A stretch of DNA of 64,000 nucleotides from Gnetum montanum (Eukaryota; Streptophyta; Gnetopsida; Gnetales; Gnetaceae): positions 226,307-290,306 of the forward strand of contig MNCI01009596.1 of assembly GCA_015680685.1 (NCBI GenBank). The letters are read 5' to 3'. The notes beneath the pieces were generated by a model. That model worked only from the letters and a program-made list of their open reading frames with translations, searched no databases and was not told the DNA's origin. This document shows, in pieces, positions 1 to 10,762 of this stretch. Every line of letters starts with the position of its first letter. The first letter of the stretch is position 1. The position numbers and the translations under genes were made by a program.

Positions 1-617
1 AGGCACTTAACTAGGAGGAAAGGGTTGAGGAAGCTAATCTAGCCTAAGTGTGATGAGCAGCCAATTCCTTGACTAACTGTACACATCTTGGTGCACGACT
101 ACCACTGGGATTACCAAGCGTAGATCCTGGATATGCCACTGGGTTACCAAGTAGTCACACTAGATGCTCGTAATCAAGTCGTACTCATACCGTGTCGCGA
201 TGAGCATCCGATTCCTTGATTAACCGTACACATCCTTAAATGCTCGTAATTAAGTCGTACTCATACCGTGTTCTAAGAGTTTAAGGGTGAGAGAGAAAAC
301 AATAAATAAATCCTATTCCATGCACTACAAGGTTTATCCGAAAAGCTCATCTTTATTGTTGTACACAACTTATGTTCAGGTACAATGTTGCTTGAATAAA
401 GATCCATTCACTTTGGGACTCCTACTGCAGGCACATGGAAAATATTCTATCTCTGGAGTGATCAATCTGCCAGAGTTTCCCTACTTCTAGTCCAGGATGA
501 GGAAACAAGGGAAAGCTGCCTCTTATTTATAGACTTGGTGGCACATCGCGATATCGCATACGCGATATCGCAGGGGAAGACGCGATATTGCATCCGACAC
601 AATATCGCGTCCCATCA
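1..617 (-). mobile_element. Ty3/gypsy LTR, truncated by the window start, inserted in the tail of TE1
   Basis: This LTR reads on the minus strand. Its first bases are at 617 (TGATGGG, a one-base variant of the TGATGAG start of its relatives). Next come an array of GCGATATCGC-like palindromes at about 545-612 and a reversed TATA box (CTATAAATAAG) at 521-531. The interior matches the LTRs at 3,100-4,089 and 28,843-29,683, including the repeated CCACTGGGATTACCAAG motif. The sequence to the right (618 onward) is the tail of TE1, so this LTR interrupts TE1. The other end lies outside the window, so a solo LTR cannot be told from a full element and the target duplication cannot be checked. Confidence 0.8.
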
Positions 618-1560
618 CACACCATGCAAGAACTTATTCAACTTCCTTCGTTGGATGGCATGAAATGATAAGAAGTCTATGAAAACACACATGCACCCAG
701 GCAAATAGAAAAGCACAAAGAATATTGAATCCCCTTGAAGCCACACCCTGTTCAATCCTTTGAATTCATCCCAATTCCAAAAACTACCAAAGTCACAAAT
801 TTATTTAATTTTTATTAATGAAAAAGGGACTGCACGTTTCCAAAACAAGGAAAACCATAGAGTGTGTGGATGGGTGGATGTTGTGGACTCAATGCTCGTT
901 GCATGAAAAAGAAACCATGCCCTAATTATCAGTAACAAAATTCAAAGCTAGAAACTAAACACCAACAATCAAATAATAAAAATAGTATATACCACCATCA
1001 AGTACACATTACCAATGTACCTAGCACTTATTAACAAAAAGTTAGAAAACCACACCAAATAATAAAAGAAGAAATAAAAGAAGGTGTAAAATATTCCAGA
1101 AATAGAAAATTTATGAATGATGGTGTAAAACAAAAATTAGAAAAGATTAATAACATAAAAACAAAAAGTTGTAAAATAAAGAATATGTAAAAAAAAAGTT
1201 GTAAAATAAAAAATGTGTAAAACAAAAAGTTGAAAAACTAAGGAGCTGCTTAAATGATTAGCATGGTTGGCCATCTCCCCCATGACTAAGTTGAAATGAG
1301 AAGATCTGAAATATGGAGCGTGGTTGTCCATTGGATGAGATGCTTGTTATGTTAGCTAGCGTATGCTCATGGAAAGGTTTAATTTTTTGGATGTTGACCA
1401 ATTATTTCTTGTTTAGGCTCTCAGGTTTATAGACCATCATGGCCCCAAAAGGGAAAGTCTCATAAATGATGTAAGGTCCTTTTCACAATGTTTGGAACTT
1501 AGTTCATTGAGGTACGTGTGTGGGGTTCCAGTAGAGAACCTTATCTCCCGATTGAAATTT
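618..1560 (-). other. TE1 tail after integrase, with T-rich repeats
   Basis: This non-coding stretch follows the integrase C-terminus of TE1. On the minus strand, 1,040-1,250 holds a run of TTTTGTTTTACA-like units, which also produces long spurious Phe-rich frames. Segments near 880 (a GAGTCCACAACATCC-like block) and 700-760 match the tails of TE4 (52,150-54,124), TE5 (60,200-60,550) and, in part, TE3. The LTR at 1-617 interrupts it. No coding function is recognised. Its conservation between copies suggests it belongs to the family's 3' region rather than to the insertion site. Confidence 0.7.
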
Positions 1561-2560
1561 GACTTTTCTAATTTTCAGGTCATGACACTTTTTTGTTGTA
1601 GGCCTTGTGCAACTCATTAAATGATAAGGCTGCTAATTGATTTTCTTCTAGCAAGTTGAGATTCATGAGTTTTTTTTTTTTTTTTTGGGCTAGACTCAAG
1701 TCAAGGTCAAGGTCACAAGCTGTTGAAAGTGTATGGAGTTCAGATTGCATAGGAAGTGTTGGTAGTTTGCTGTACACAAGCTCATAAAGAGAGTAGCCTA
1801 TAGGAAGTTTCCATGTTGAGTAGTAGGCCCAAAGGGCATTGTTGAATTTCATGCTCTAGTCTTTCCTATACTTGCTAACAGTTCTTGTTAGAATCCTTGT
1901 GATTTCCCTATTGGTAACCTCAACTTGACCATTAGCTTGGGGATGGTAAGGTGTTGTGAGTTTATGTTCAAACCCCAAGCATTGCATGAGCTTCCAAAAA
2001 GTAGTGCCTGTAAAAGGAGTTCCATTGTTAAAAATTAATGCACGTGGAATACCAAACCTGTTTACAACATTTTGTTGTACAAACCGAGTAGCAATAGAGG
2101 ATGTCCAGTCGATGAAGGTTGTTGCTTCTATGCATTTTGTACAATAGTTAACAACAACTATGATGTACACATTTCCATTTGACATGGGCATGATGGGACC
2201 CATGAAATCAATGCCCTAGATGTTGAATGGTTCTAATCGTTGAATCCATTGTTGTGGTTCCTCCATTCAAGCAGTCATTCCACCATCTCGTTGGCATCAT
2301 TCACAAGAGCGGACATAATGATGGGCATCCCTGAAGAGTGTTAGCCAATAGTACATTGCCATCAGGATTTTAATGGCCATGCATCTCCTAGCATAGTGTC
2401 CTCCATAAGGACCTTCATGAGCATCTTGGAGAACATGCAGTTGATCAGCACCAGGGACACACTAATGAACTAAGCCATTAGCACAATCAATCTCCATGAA
2501 GTGCTTTACCTAATGAAGAAATTGTTGTTTCTTCTAGTGGTCCAACCCTTGTGGCATCTC
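1560..2560 (-). pseudogene. TE1 integrase, broken
   Basis: The minus strand encodes the integrase core: GIDFMGP around 2,200-2,215, the HPQANGQVEVTNREI segment around 1,900-1,950, and the C-terminal STWKLPIGYSLYELVY segment around 1,780-1,840. The second catalytic Asp of the DDE triad is Asn here (FNNGTPF), and stops and frame changes separate the parts, so no active enzyme is expected. The same segments occur in TE4 (50,890-52,080) and TE5 (59,000-60,100). No chromodomain was seen after the core. Confidence 0.85.
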
Positions 2561-2689
2561 TTGAGTGAAAAGATAAGTGAGAATGTTATCATACTATTTT
2601 GGCTCATCAAGCATTTGTTCAATTACAGCCCTAGCAAAGAGGAGTTCATCAAGAAATGTATCAAATAATGAGCTTTCTTCCTCTTTGTC

Positions 2690-3099
2690 ATCCCATCACA
2701 ACAGAGACAAGTGATTAGCAACCACATTCTCAGTGTCCTTTTGATCTACCATCATGAGATCAAATTCCTGCAAGATCACTAGCCACTGTATGACATGAGG
2801 GCTCATCGTTGGCTCGTTCATTAGGAAGTGGATGGCACTATGATCAATGTGCACAAATACCTTATATCCAAGCATGTAATGTCTGAACTTCTCTAGTGCA
2901 AACACCACTGCCATCAATTCTTTCTCTATGGTGATGTAATTCAGTTGTGCACCCACAATACTTTGGCTAGCGTAGTGGATGTAGTATGGCCATTTATTAT
3001 CATCTAACTACGTTAGCACTGCTCCCAAGGCATAATTTGATGCATTTGTCATAATGTGAAATGGTCTAGACTAATCAAGCACTTGTAGGATTGGAGTTT
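2690..3099 (-). pseudogene. TE1 RNase H, broken
   Basis: The frame at 2,696-2,956 gives the typical Ty3/gypsy RNase H segment: LNYITIEKELMAVVFALEKF, then the HYMLGYKVFVHIDHSAIHFL block with the conserved Asp, ending in ENVVANHLSLL. The upstream part, about 2,960-3,099, is interrupted by stops and then cut by the solo LTR at 3,100-4,089. The reading resumes into RT beyond the LTR, where the two halves join at a QLKEKLVETPILQ-like segment. Confidence 0.85.
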
Positions 3100-4089
3100 T
3101 GATGAGACGCGGTTCGCACAGGCCGCAATATTGCGTACGCGATATCGCAGCCGACGCGATATCGTGTCCTTCCCTACGATATCGCGTACGCAATATCGCG
3201 GTCCGCTGCCATGTCTATAAATAAGAGGCGGCTCTCCCTTGTTGGGGATCCCAATTTTAGAGTAGCGAAGCTATGGCAGTTTGATCCCTCCAAAGTTAGA
3301 ATTTTTCCCGTGTCTGCCCGCAGTGTGGTGAATGTAATTGTACGGTGTCTTTATTCGAGTGTGTCGTACTTGGACACGCACATGACCGGCAATAAAGATC
3401 GAGATTACTTCATCATTGCAGCATTCACTTAGTTTATTTATTTGTTATTTATTTAATGTTATTTATTGCTTTCATAGCGCGGTGTGAGTACGACTTGACT
3501 ACGAGCATCTACGGGTGTGTACGGCTAGTTAAGGAATCGGTTACTCATCGCGATTAGTCTCTCACCCTTAAACTCCTAGAAGCGGAACGAGTACGACTTG
3601 ATTACGAGCATTTAAGTGTGACTGCTTGGTAGCCCAGTGGTGTAGCTAGGGGGATCTACGCTTGGTAACCCAGTGGCGTATTTGGGGTCTGCGCTTGGTA
3701 ATCCCAGTGGCGTACCTAGGCCTATGCTTGGTAGTCCCAGTGGCAGTCGTGCACGAAGTCCAAGATGTGTACGGTTGATCAAGGAATCGGTTGCTCATCG
3801 CACTTAGGCTAGATTAGATTTTCTTACCCTTTCCCTCGTAGTTTAGCTTAGTTAATATTATTTTCCACTGCCATCAGGAGTAGCGCTAGAATTAGAACAC
3901 ATCATACACCTCATCTAGACTAAACGATACGTGACATATGCAAAACTAGTCTAGATGGGAAGACAGCGAACTGCGACCTAAGGCTAACTATCTAGGTGCC
4001 ACAACTAGTCCATCTGCGGAGTTCGACCGGATCACGCATGCGATGCTCGTTTCGTATGGTTGAGTGTAGGGGTACCTCGCCACTCATCA
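3100..4089 (+). mobile_element. Solo LTR (990 bp) with AGTTT target duplication, inside TE1 pol
   Basis: The LTR begins TGATGAG at 3,100 and ends CTCATCA at 4,089. The 5 bp before it (3,095-3,099) and after it (4,090-4,094) are both AGTTT, a perfect target duplication. No internal region is present, so it is a solo LTR left by recombination between two LTRs. In sense (plus) order it has a GCGATATCGC-like palindrome array (3,120-3,205), a TATA box CTATAAATAAG (3,215-3,225), an AATAAAG poly(A) signal near 3,392, and four copies of a CTTGGTA-CCCAGTGG motif (3,625-3,742). It interrupts TE1 between RT and RNase H, so it is younger than TE1. Confidence 0.95.
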
Positions 4090-4980
4090 AGTTTCCACAA
4101 GCTTTTCTTTCAATTGCTGTAACATTTTTTCACATTTTGGGGTCTAGACAAAAAGAGCATCTTTCTTTGTTAGCTCTACCAATAGCTTTATGATCTTAGA
4201 GAAATTCTCCATGAAGCACCGGTAGTAGCCAATATGTCCAAAAAATGACTAAACGTCTTTAACTGTTTCTAGTTGGTGGGTTATTCCTTGGATGACCCTT
4301 ATTTTTTTAGGGTCCACCTCAATTCCTATTTGCCAGATTTTGTGCCCTAGTACAATCCCCTCCTCCACCATGAGGTGACTTTTCTATCAATTGAGCCACA
4401 AGTTGGTTTCAACACATCATTTTAGCACTTGCTCAAGGTAATCTAGGGCTTGCTCAAATGAAGCTCCATAGGTGGAGAAGTCATCCATGAAGACTTCCAC
4501 ACCACTACCAATCTGCTGTTGAAAGATGCTTAGGACTAGGCATTGAAATGTGGTAGGACCATTGCATAGACCAAAGACAGCTTATGATATGCAAAAGTCC
4601 CTCAAGGACTCATGAACATTGTCTTTGCTTGGTCCTCTAGTGCAATTTGAATTTGGTTATAGCCACTATAACTATCTAGAAAACTATAGTAGCAATGCCC
4701 AAATATTGTGTCAAGCACCTGATTAACAAATGGCAACAGAAAGTAACCCTTGAATGTTGTCATATTTAGTAGCTTGAAATTGATGCAAACTCACCACTTG
4801 CCACCTTTCTTTGGCACAATTACGAGTGAGCTGACCCACTCACTATTTGCAATGGGATAAATGAACCCCATCTTGAGAAGTTTCTCAATTTCCTCTTTGA
4901 TGATTTGCTTCAATTTGGGGTTCAATTGCCTCTGTAGTTGTCATTTTGGCTTCATGGTTGGGTCAATGTAAATGCGATGC
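4090..4980 (-). pseudogene. TE1 reverse transcriptase, broken
   Basis: Minus-strand translation in pieces gives Ty3/gypsy RT: a QQIGSGVEVFMDDFSTYG segment with the catalytic FMDD at 4,480-4,491, preceded by FQCLVLSIF and followed by a SHLMVEEGIVLGHK segment near 4,340-4,400. TE4 and TE5 have FMND at the same place, so TE1 keeps the ancestral catalytic residue. Several stops and frameshifts interrupt the domain, and the solo LTR at 3,100-4,089 separates it from RNase H. Confidence 0.85.
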
Positions 4981-5880
4981 TAGCATATTCTAGGATCAAT
5001 CCCTATGAGTTCAGGATATGACCAAGAAAAATCTGTTGACCATCTTTCAACTATCTTCAACAGCATCTCTTTATGTTTTGGAGCAAGTCTTGCATTGATT
5101 ATAAATAGCTTCTTATTTTTCAAAAATACATATTCCATTCTAGCCAACAATGTTTTCAGTTCAAGGGTGCTTAGATTTCTCAGGAATTTCCAACTCTCCC
5201 TAGTGGGTATCATCATTTATATCTTCAGAGAGTTGGTGATGAACTTGCTCGAGTTCATTCATGCTTGTGACATAGTCACATGTTAGGCTCTCAGCTAGTT
5301 CCATGCAAAGTGTGCTGCTTTCTAAATCAGTGGTCAACTATTGGGTATCCTCTTGTTTTGTGGTTGCTACGTACAGACACCTTTGAATTTTGACTTCTAA
5401 CGCACACTGCTTGCATGCATAGATAGATGCTTACTTTATAGCCCAAAGTTTCTGCACACAATTGCACCCGCTATCATTGTATGCAATGCATGGAACTCTC
5501 TTCTTCTTAATCTTTCCAAATGCATTTTCTTATAAGATTTTCAATGAAAGATCTTTGATGCACATTCTTGTATCTGCGGTGCTCAGCCAAGCCCTTCCCA
5601 TAAAGATTGGGAAGTCTCCTTTGCAATTCTCCACTTTGATTACTAGGAAACCAGTAGGATAAGACCACCCACAAACATTGGTCACAATGTCTTCTACCAA
5701 TCCCAATGGAACAGTGATGGACTAGTCTACCAGTTCCAATCTAATGTTGCTCTTCTTAAGAGGAGGCAAGTTCTAGGTAGTGTACATCTCATGAGAAATC
5801 AAATTAACACTAGAACCTGAATCGAGAAGAGCCTTGCATGGTCCGTTCCCAGCAATCTACAAATAAATTAGAGGACTTCT
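4980..5880 (-). pseudogene. TE1 protease and protease-RT linker, broken
   Basis: The minus strand carries an aspartic protease active site, KALLDSGSSVNLISHEMY, with DSGS at about 5,812-5,823. A linker follows, with segments such as RESWKFLRNLSTLELKTLL and a GIDPRIC motif at about 4,985 that leads into RT. The same linker motifs occur in TE3 (35,720-36,085), TE4 (48,900-49,450) and TE5 (56,900-57,500). Stops break the frame. The protease is the retroviral-type pepsin-fold enzyme that would process Gag-Pol. Confidence 0.8.
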
Positions 5881-8485
5881 AAGATCGACTAATTTTCTGG
5901 GAAGGTTTCCTGCATGGATCCAATCAAACATAGTGTGAGTAAGCATTATAGTATGAATTCTTGGCAAAGTTTGGTTTGAAGGAGGCCCAAAGGAATTTGA
6001 TATGAAGGAAGAGGTAAGAGCAGGGTTGTCAACCACGGGTGTAGGTGAAGGCTTAGGTGGACTATGGGGTCAAAAGAAAGGTCTTTTCTTTGATCAGGCA
6101 TTCAACCTCTCTGATTGATGATTGGGTTGCAAATTAACAACCCTCGTAGCATTGCATTGTTGTGGTTGAGCAGGCAGTTTACCTTGCATTGGTGGAGTAG
6201 ACAATAGCTATGCACCTGGAGGAGGAGTGTGTGCAGGGACAGGAAGAGAATAAGGATAGGAGGTGGCATCTCTTCTTTCATGTGGTGAATGAGCTCGGTA
6301 ATAATCAAAAGGGTGGTAGTAAGGCTAAATAGTAGAAACGTGACTAAAAAAGTCACGTGGAGACATCGATTGCTACACGTGGTAACCACATGGATCAAGC
6401 AGCCGATAAGGATATTGTTGCCTTGGTAATGCAAGCGCCTATAATTGTGGTTGTTGCCATTGTTGGTATTGTTCATACGATTGTGGTGGAGCTCCACTTG
6501 GTTAATACGATTGTTGCTAGTGAAACTACCTAACATTACCTTGAGGATAAGCTAACCTTTTGGATGTTTACCTTTGTGTAAGTCGTGGATGTAAGGCATA
6601 CACCCCAGACTCCTGAAGATGTGACACAATAGGGCAACATCCCTTAGGATGTTCATACTGGCAAACATCACATCCACGATCATCATCTAATTCACTATCT
6701 GCAACCTCTTCTATTACAGCAATTTTGCCCTTACCTTTGTAATATGCACATTCATCTTTCTTGCACCTCCTGTGCTCATGGTCACTACCTTGTTCTCTAG
6801 ACTCTTTAGCAATTTTGAGGACAACTTGAAATCTGCTATCCATGAAGTTCCTTAACTAATCAACCTTGGTCGTAAGTTTAGATTGGAGTTGTTGAAGTGG
6901 CAAGGCTTTCTTATGCATCCCCACATCAAATATGGATTTGTCCTCACTATTGCAGAATTGAACCTCCTTCTTGCGAATGGAAGGATCACAGTTATACTCC
7001 TCTACACTTTCTCTTTTTCTTAGTTCGCCCTCCTCTTTGCCGACCTGCTCTATTAACCTTTGTACCTAATGAGCAATTAGTTTTGACAATCGTCCTTGGG
7101 CATAAACACCAAGGGTTTTCCTCGTTTCATTATGAATCCCATCTAAAATGTGGTAAAGTTGATCCAATTGAGAATAACCATGGCCAAAGCATTTATGCAT
7201 CAAGGCATAGTATCGGCCAATGGCGGCATCCAAGGGTTCATGTGTTCCTTGTTCACACCCTTGAATTTGCTTCCTTAAGTTGGACACCCTGGAGTACGTT
7301 TAATACTTATCATTGAATAACTCAAGCATTGTACTCCATCATCTCATAGATTCTAGTTCTAAGAACTAGTACCAGTTCTCTGCTTCTTTGATGAGTGTCC
7401 TTAGGTACAACTTCAATTTCTACCACTCGTTCTCTACGTTTTGAAAGGCACATGCATCTTGGAAAGCTTAAAGATGATTCTACGAATATCTTGGAAAGCT
7501 TATATCCTCCTTCAAATCAAGGAATATCATTCATGTCTAACCGTTTGATCCGACTATCTTTCACATGCCTTGTTGGGATTCTGACTACCTATCCAATGTT
7601 AAGCATACTTCGGGTAGCAAATAGAGGCTCATCAAGGCCTTGATCATGGTGCCTACGATGCCCTCTACTACTCCTTCATTCATGACGATGTACCTCTCTT
7701 GAATGTCTATGTCCTTGATCTTACCTATCTCAACGATCCCCTTGATTATTGTGGTCTCGTCGATCATTGCACTCATTCGATCACCTCCATCACGATCTCA
7801 CCCTTTGCAGTCACGATCAGAGCCAGAAGAAGAAGATGAAGAGAAAGAGAAAGGAGAACCAACACCATGACGATGCCTACTACTACCTCTTCGACGATTG
7901 CGACCATGGTCATGATCTTGCTTTTTGTCTACATCCCTATCTTGACTTGCCCCTTCAGATCCTTCTTTATCATTATATCCCTTATCAGGATTGTGAACTA
8001 TTGAGTGCAAATTTTGGTTTTAACCTCCATCACTGAAGTCAAACAGAGGAGGAGCATCATTGTATGGAAAACCCTCAGAGAAGGGTTCTCCACTGGCTTG
8101 TTAGTACAATAGGAATGGAGGATCATCAAGCCCTTTTCCCTTCAAAAATTCATAACACTATTCTAGCTGTTGATCTCGCAGGCATTGTGCTTTGATGGGA
8201 TGATAATCCTTGGCATAGACATCTTCCACATTATACTCCCCATGGTAGTCTTGAAAATCACAGTGTAAACGTTTGATAGAGCATTGCAAAAGTAGCATGA
8301 TTAGGCAACAACACAATGTTGCCCTACATGTCACACCACCGCAGCTGTTCATCCTCGTGTATGATGAAGGTGAAGTTTGGCACATACTCATCAGAGTGAG
8401 TATATAGGATTCGGTACTATTGAAGCTTTGTCAAATAAACATTATCAACCTTGGGCAAAGAAATGCTCTTGTGAAAAGAAGACAT
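5880..8485 (-). pseudogene. TE1 gag, broken
   Basis: The likely start codon is at 8,485-8,483 on the minus strand, about 145 bp inside the primer site, and the first residues are MSSFHKS. The Gag core is clear at 7,066-7,290 (MSNLRKQIQGCEQ, then HEPLDAAIGRYYALMHKCFG), and a zinc-knuckle-like GCDVCQYEHPKGCC lies near 6,630-6,675. Between them is a Ser/Arg/His-rich segment (about 7,600-8,000). Stops and frameshifts are frequent. Homologous segments occur in TE2, TE3 and TE4. Gag would form the cytoplasmic particle that packages the element's RNA. Confidence 0.8.
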
Positions 8486-8630
8486 TTTCGATTAGCAAAA
8501 TAAAAATCAATGTGCTTTGAGAATTGGTTGTAGTAATTGTGAAATAAGATATGACTCTAAGGTTCGTTCTAACAATTTACATAGTTTCACCAAGTCCTAG
8601 ATAACACACCAAACAACAAAAAGGTCCTCG

Positions 8631-8643
8631 TTAACGACGCCAA
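8631..8643 (-). promoter_or_regulatory. TE1 primer-binding site, degenerate
   Basis: Directly inside the 5' LTR the minus strand reads TTGGCGTCGTTAA. The matching sites are TTGGTGCCATTGCCAGGGA in TE3, TTAGCACCACTGCCGAGGA in TE4 and TTGACACCATTGTCAGGGA in TE5. Together they resemble the TTGGCGCCGTTGCCGGGGA-type site reported for Athila/Tat elements and thought to pair with tRNA-Asp. The tRNA assignment is from memory of the group and was not checked. Confidence 0.6.
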
Positions 8644-9438
8644 TGATGAACGACGAAGTACCCTTACACCCAACCATACAAATCACTAAGGTGTTACATG
8701 TGATCCAATTGAATTCTGTAAACTTATAGTTATCTCGTACACTACTTTCTTTATGAAGTGACGCTCAAGGGTATGATTTTAAGTGTAATTGAGGTATATA
8801 AATTTTTATCGTTTTATATTTTATGGATGTAATCACTTACAACAAAAATAAAGATTAAAGTAGACTGAAAACTAATGTCTATTGCTTAGCTAGCCTAACA
8901 CAAGTAACCACCCCACTTTCTTGGATACATCTTAAACACATAACACTGTTGGGCTACCAAATTTTAAGCGTTAATGGATTACCAAGTACTATATGAATGC
9001 TCAAAGTGGTAGTGCTTGCCTCCTGAAAACAAATTGCTTAATTCAAATGCATTAAAATACAAAGTGAAAAAGTAAAATGCATTAAAGGAAATATTAAACT
9101 ATTCTTAGTGGTGCAAGGATTGTCAAAAAAATTCATTTTATTCCAATCATACTGCTGTGCTCAAGTACATCAATGCTCGAACGAAGAATCTACTTCTTCT
9201 CACTCAAAAAATATTTTAACTCTGAAGAAAATAAACTGCAAAAGCTTTACTACTCTAACTAAGAATGACTAAAAACTGAGTAAAAACGAGATCCTAAGCA
9301 CAATATTCATAAACCCAAGGTAAATGCTCCAACGTCACTTACGCAATGTCGAATCAAGACCCCAACATCACGAACACGACATTACGACTCCAACGTTGTC
9401 TACCCAACATTGGGGCCAACAATAAATGTGTTTCATCA
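8644..9438 (-). mobile_element. 5' LTR of TE1 (795 bp)
   Basis: Bounded by TGATGAA at 8,644 and TTCATCA at 9,438 on the plus strand, so the element's own sense reads TGATGAA to TTCATCA. The first part in element sense (about 9,340-9,435) has repeated AATGTTGGG and AACGTTGGAG units where other LTRs here have GATATC units. The end next to the primer site aligns with the ends of the other LTRs (CCAACCATACAAATCA-type block). The 5 bp outside (9,439-9,443) are ACTAA. The matching duplication would lie beyond the missing 3' LTR. Confidence 0.8.
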
Positions 9439-9443
9439 ACTAA

Positions 9444-10762
9444 CAAGATAGGCATTTTTTAGCAAAACATTCAAATTCAACTTAAAAAATAGTTTTCATA
9501 AAAACTTTGAAGATAACCATCATTTTTGCACATTTTCCGTAGTGTAAAAGTAACCCACTTACCAATATGACCTTTGCACTAAATATTAGAATTTTTTCAA
9601 TTCGCTAAATAACATACAACATTTGTCTACTTTTTAGCTAACAAATTATTGATGTGGTTCAGGGAACTCTTAATCATGATAAAAATTATCTCCAAAATAC
9701 ATGTTGACCTTGATCATCCAAGTGAAATTCCCTTAAACCAGGTTACCTGAAAGAAACTCAAATTAAAGTTTAAATTATTTAAGCATTTAAAAAATGTAAT
9801 AACACCCAAAATTATAAAAAACTAAGAAAAAAATCATTTCACTTGTACATACAACTAACTAGTAAACTCATTCAATGTTTCAAAAACAACCATCCAAACC
9901 CATTTTGGAATTAGCAGCCTTTGGATGCTGTTCAGTAGATGTAATTTCATTCGAAGAAACGTACGCAGTTCGAACGCCTGATGTTACACATCTCAAACAA
10001 ACAAGAATTACAAAACCTTAAAAAATACCATTTTTCAAAGAGGTGCAAATAGTTGGACTCACAGATCAGCTTTTCATACCCTGAAATAAAAAAACATTTT
10101 GACATGTAGAAACTGACCAAAAAAATAATTCAGCTAAGCCTTCAAATCCACAGGGATCCTTATATTCATGTGCCCACGGATATTTCAGGACAGCATTCTC
10201 CGATAAGAATCCCAATATCAAGTGGTTCAATTGTTTAATATTCATAATTATCACCTTATCAGCAGCACAGCAAATCTGAACGGTTGCAATAAGTTGCATG
10301 GAATTATCGGTACATATGTACCGATTCAGAAGTCGGCATATGCATCAGTAAATCTCAACGGCTTCAAAAACCCTGTTGATTAATATGAAAACAATCCAAG
10401 AAAATGTTCTTGGGCATAGACAAATCATTGTAAATATACAAAGATTGGTACATAGATGTTCAAGATTTACAAATTTTGTGCAAAAACACACCAGTTGCTA
10501 TGGCCTTCCAAAAAAAATTATAAAAAAGAAAAAAAAAACCCTATGAGCACTAATTGACTCAGCATAACTATTATAACATTGTACATCTTACACTCCAAAA
10601 ACATTGCTGACCTTTGAACATACAAGATGTGTTGTAAAAAGGTCAAGTATGATGCATTATAACTGTATAAAAGCTGCATATAATATGTTGAAAAACGCTT
10701 GTCTACATATGCACAATGTTGGAATCTCATTAGTAGTCAATCCAAAAATTAGACAACAGTCC
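9444..10762. other. Space between TE1 and the RhoGAP gene, including its probable 3' UTR
   Basis: AT-rich sequence with no recognised gene. The part nearest the stop codon (about 10,300-10,762) is the likely 3' UTR of the minus-strand RhoGAP gene, but I found no clear AATAAA on that strand. A 77-residue minus-strand frame at 10,066-10,299 has no recognisable domain and is probably chance. Nothing else was seen. Confidence 0.5.

Larger units (their letters stand above)
618..9438 (-). mobile_element. TE1: decayed Ty3/gypsy retrotransposon on the minus strand, 3' LTR outside the window
   Basis: Read on the minus strand the order is 5' LTR (8,644-9,438), primer site, gag, protease, reverse transcriptase, RNase H, integrase and a long tail. 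This pol order, with integrase last, is that of Ty3/gypsy. The primer site resembles the TTGGCGCC-type site of the Ogre/Tat/Athila group, so that group is likely but not proven. Two younger LTRs interrupt it (1-617 and 3,100-4,089). Its 3' LTR would lie left of position 1. Reading frames are broken by many stops and frameshifts, although the RT catalytic FMDD and the protease DSG are still present. It is dead, but the least damaged pol in the window. Confidence 0.9.

Noticed and set aside
1031-1331. Phe-rich minus-strand frames resembling membrane proteins
   Set aside because: They come from the TTTTGTTTTACA repeats of the TE1 tail. The same run occurs in the TE4 tail at 52,190-52,390.
3625-3742. 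The regular CTTGGTA-CCCAGTGG repeats as a CRISPR-like array
   Set aside because: The spacers are not unique, the units lie inside an LTR that is repeated elsewhere in the window, and the DNA is plant nuclear.
10066-10299. 77-codon minus-strand frame downstream of the PHGAP stop as an extra exon
   Set aside because: The PHGAP reading frame ends in a conserved C-terminus with a stop at 10,763-10,765. No domain or in-phase splice site supports joining this frame.
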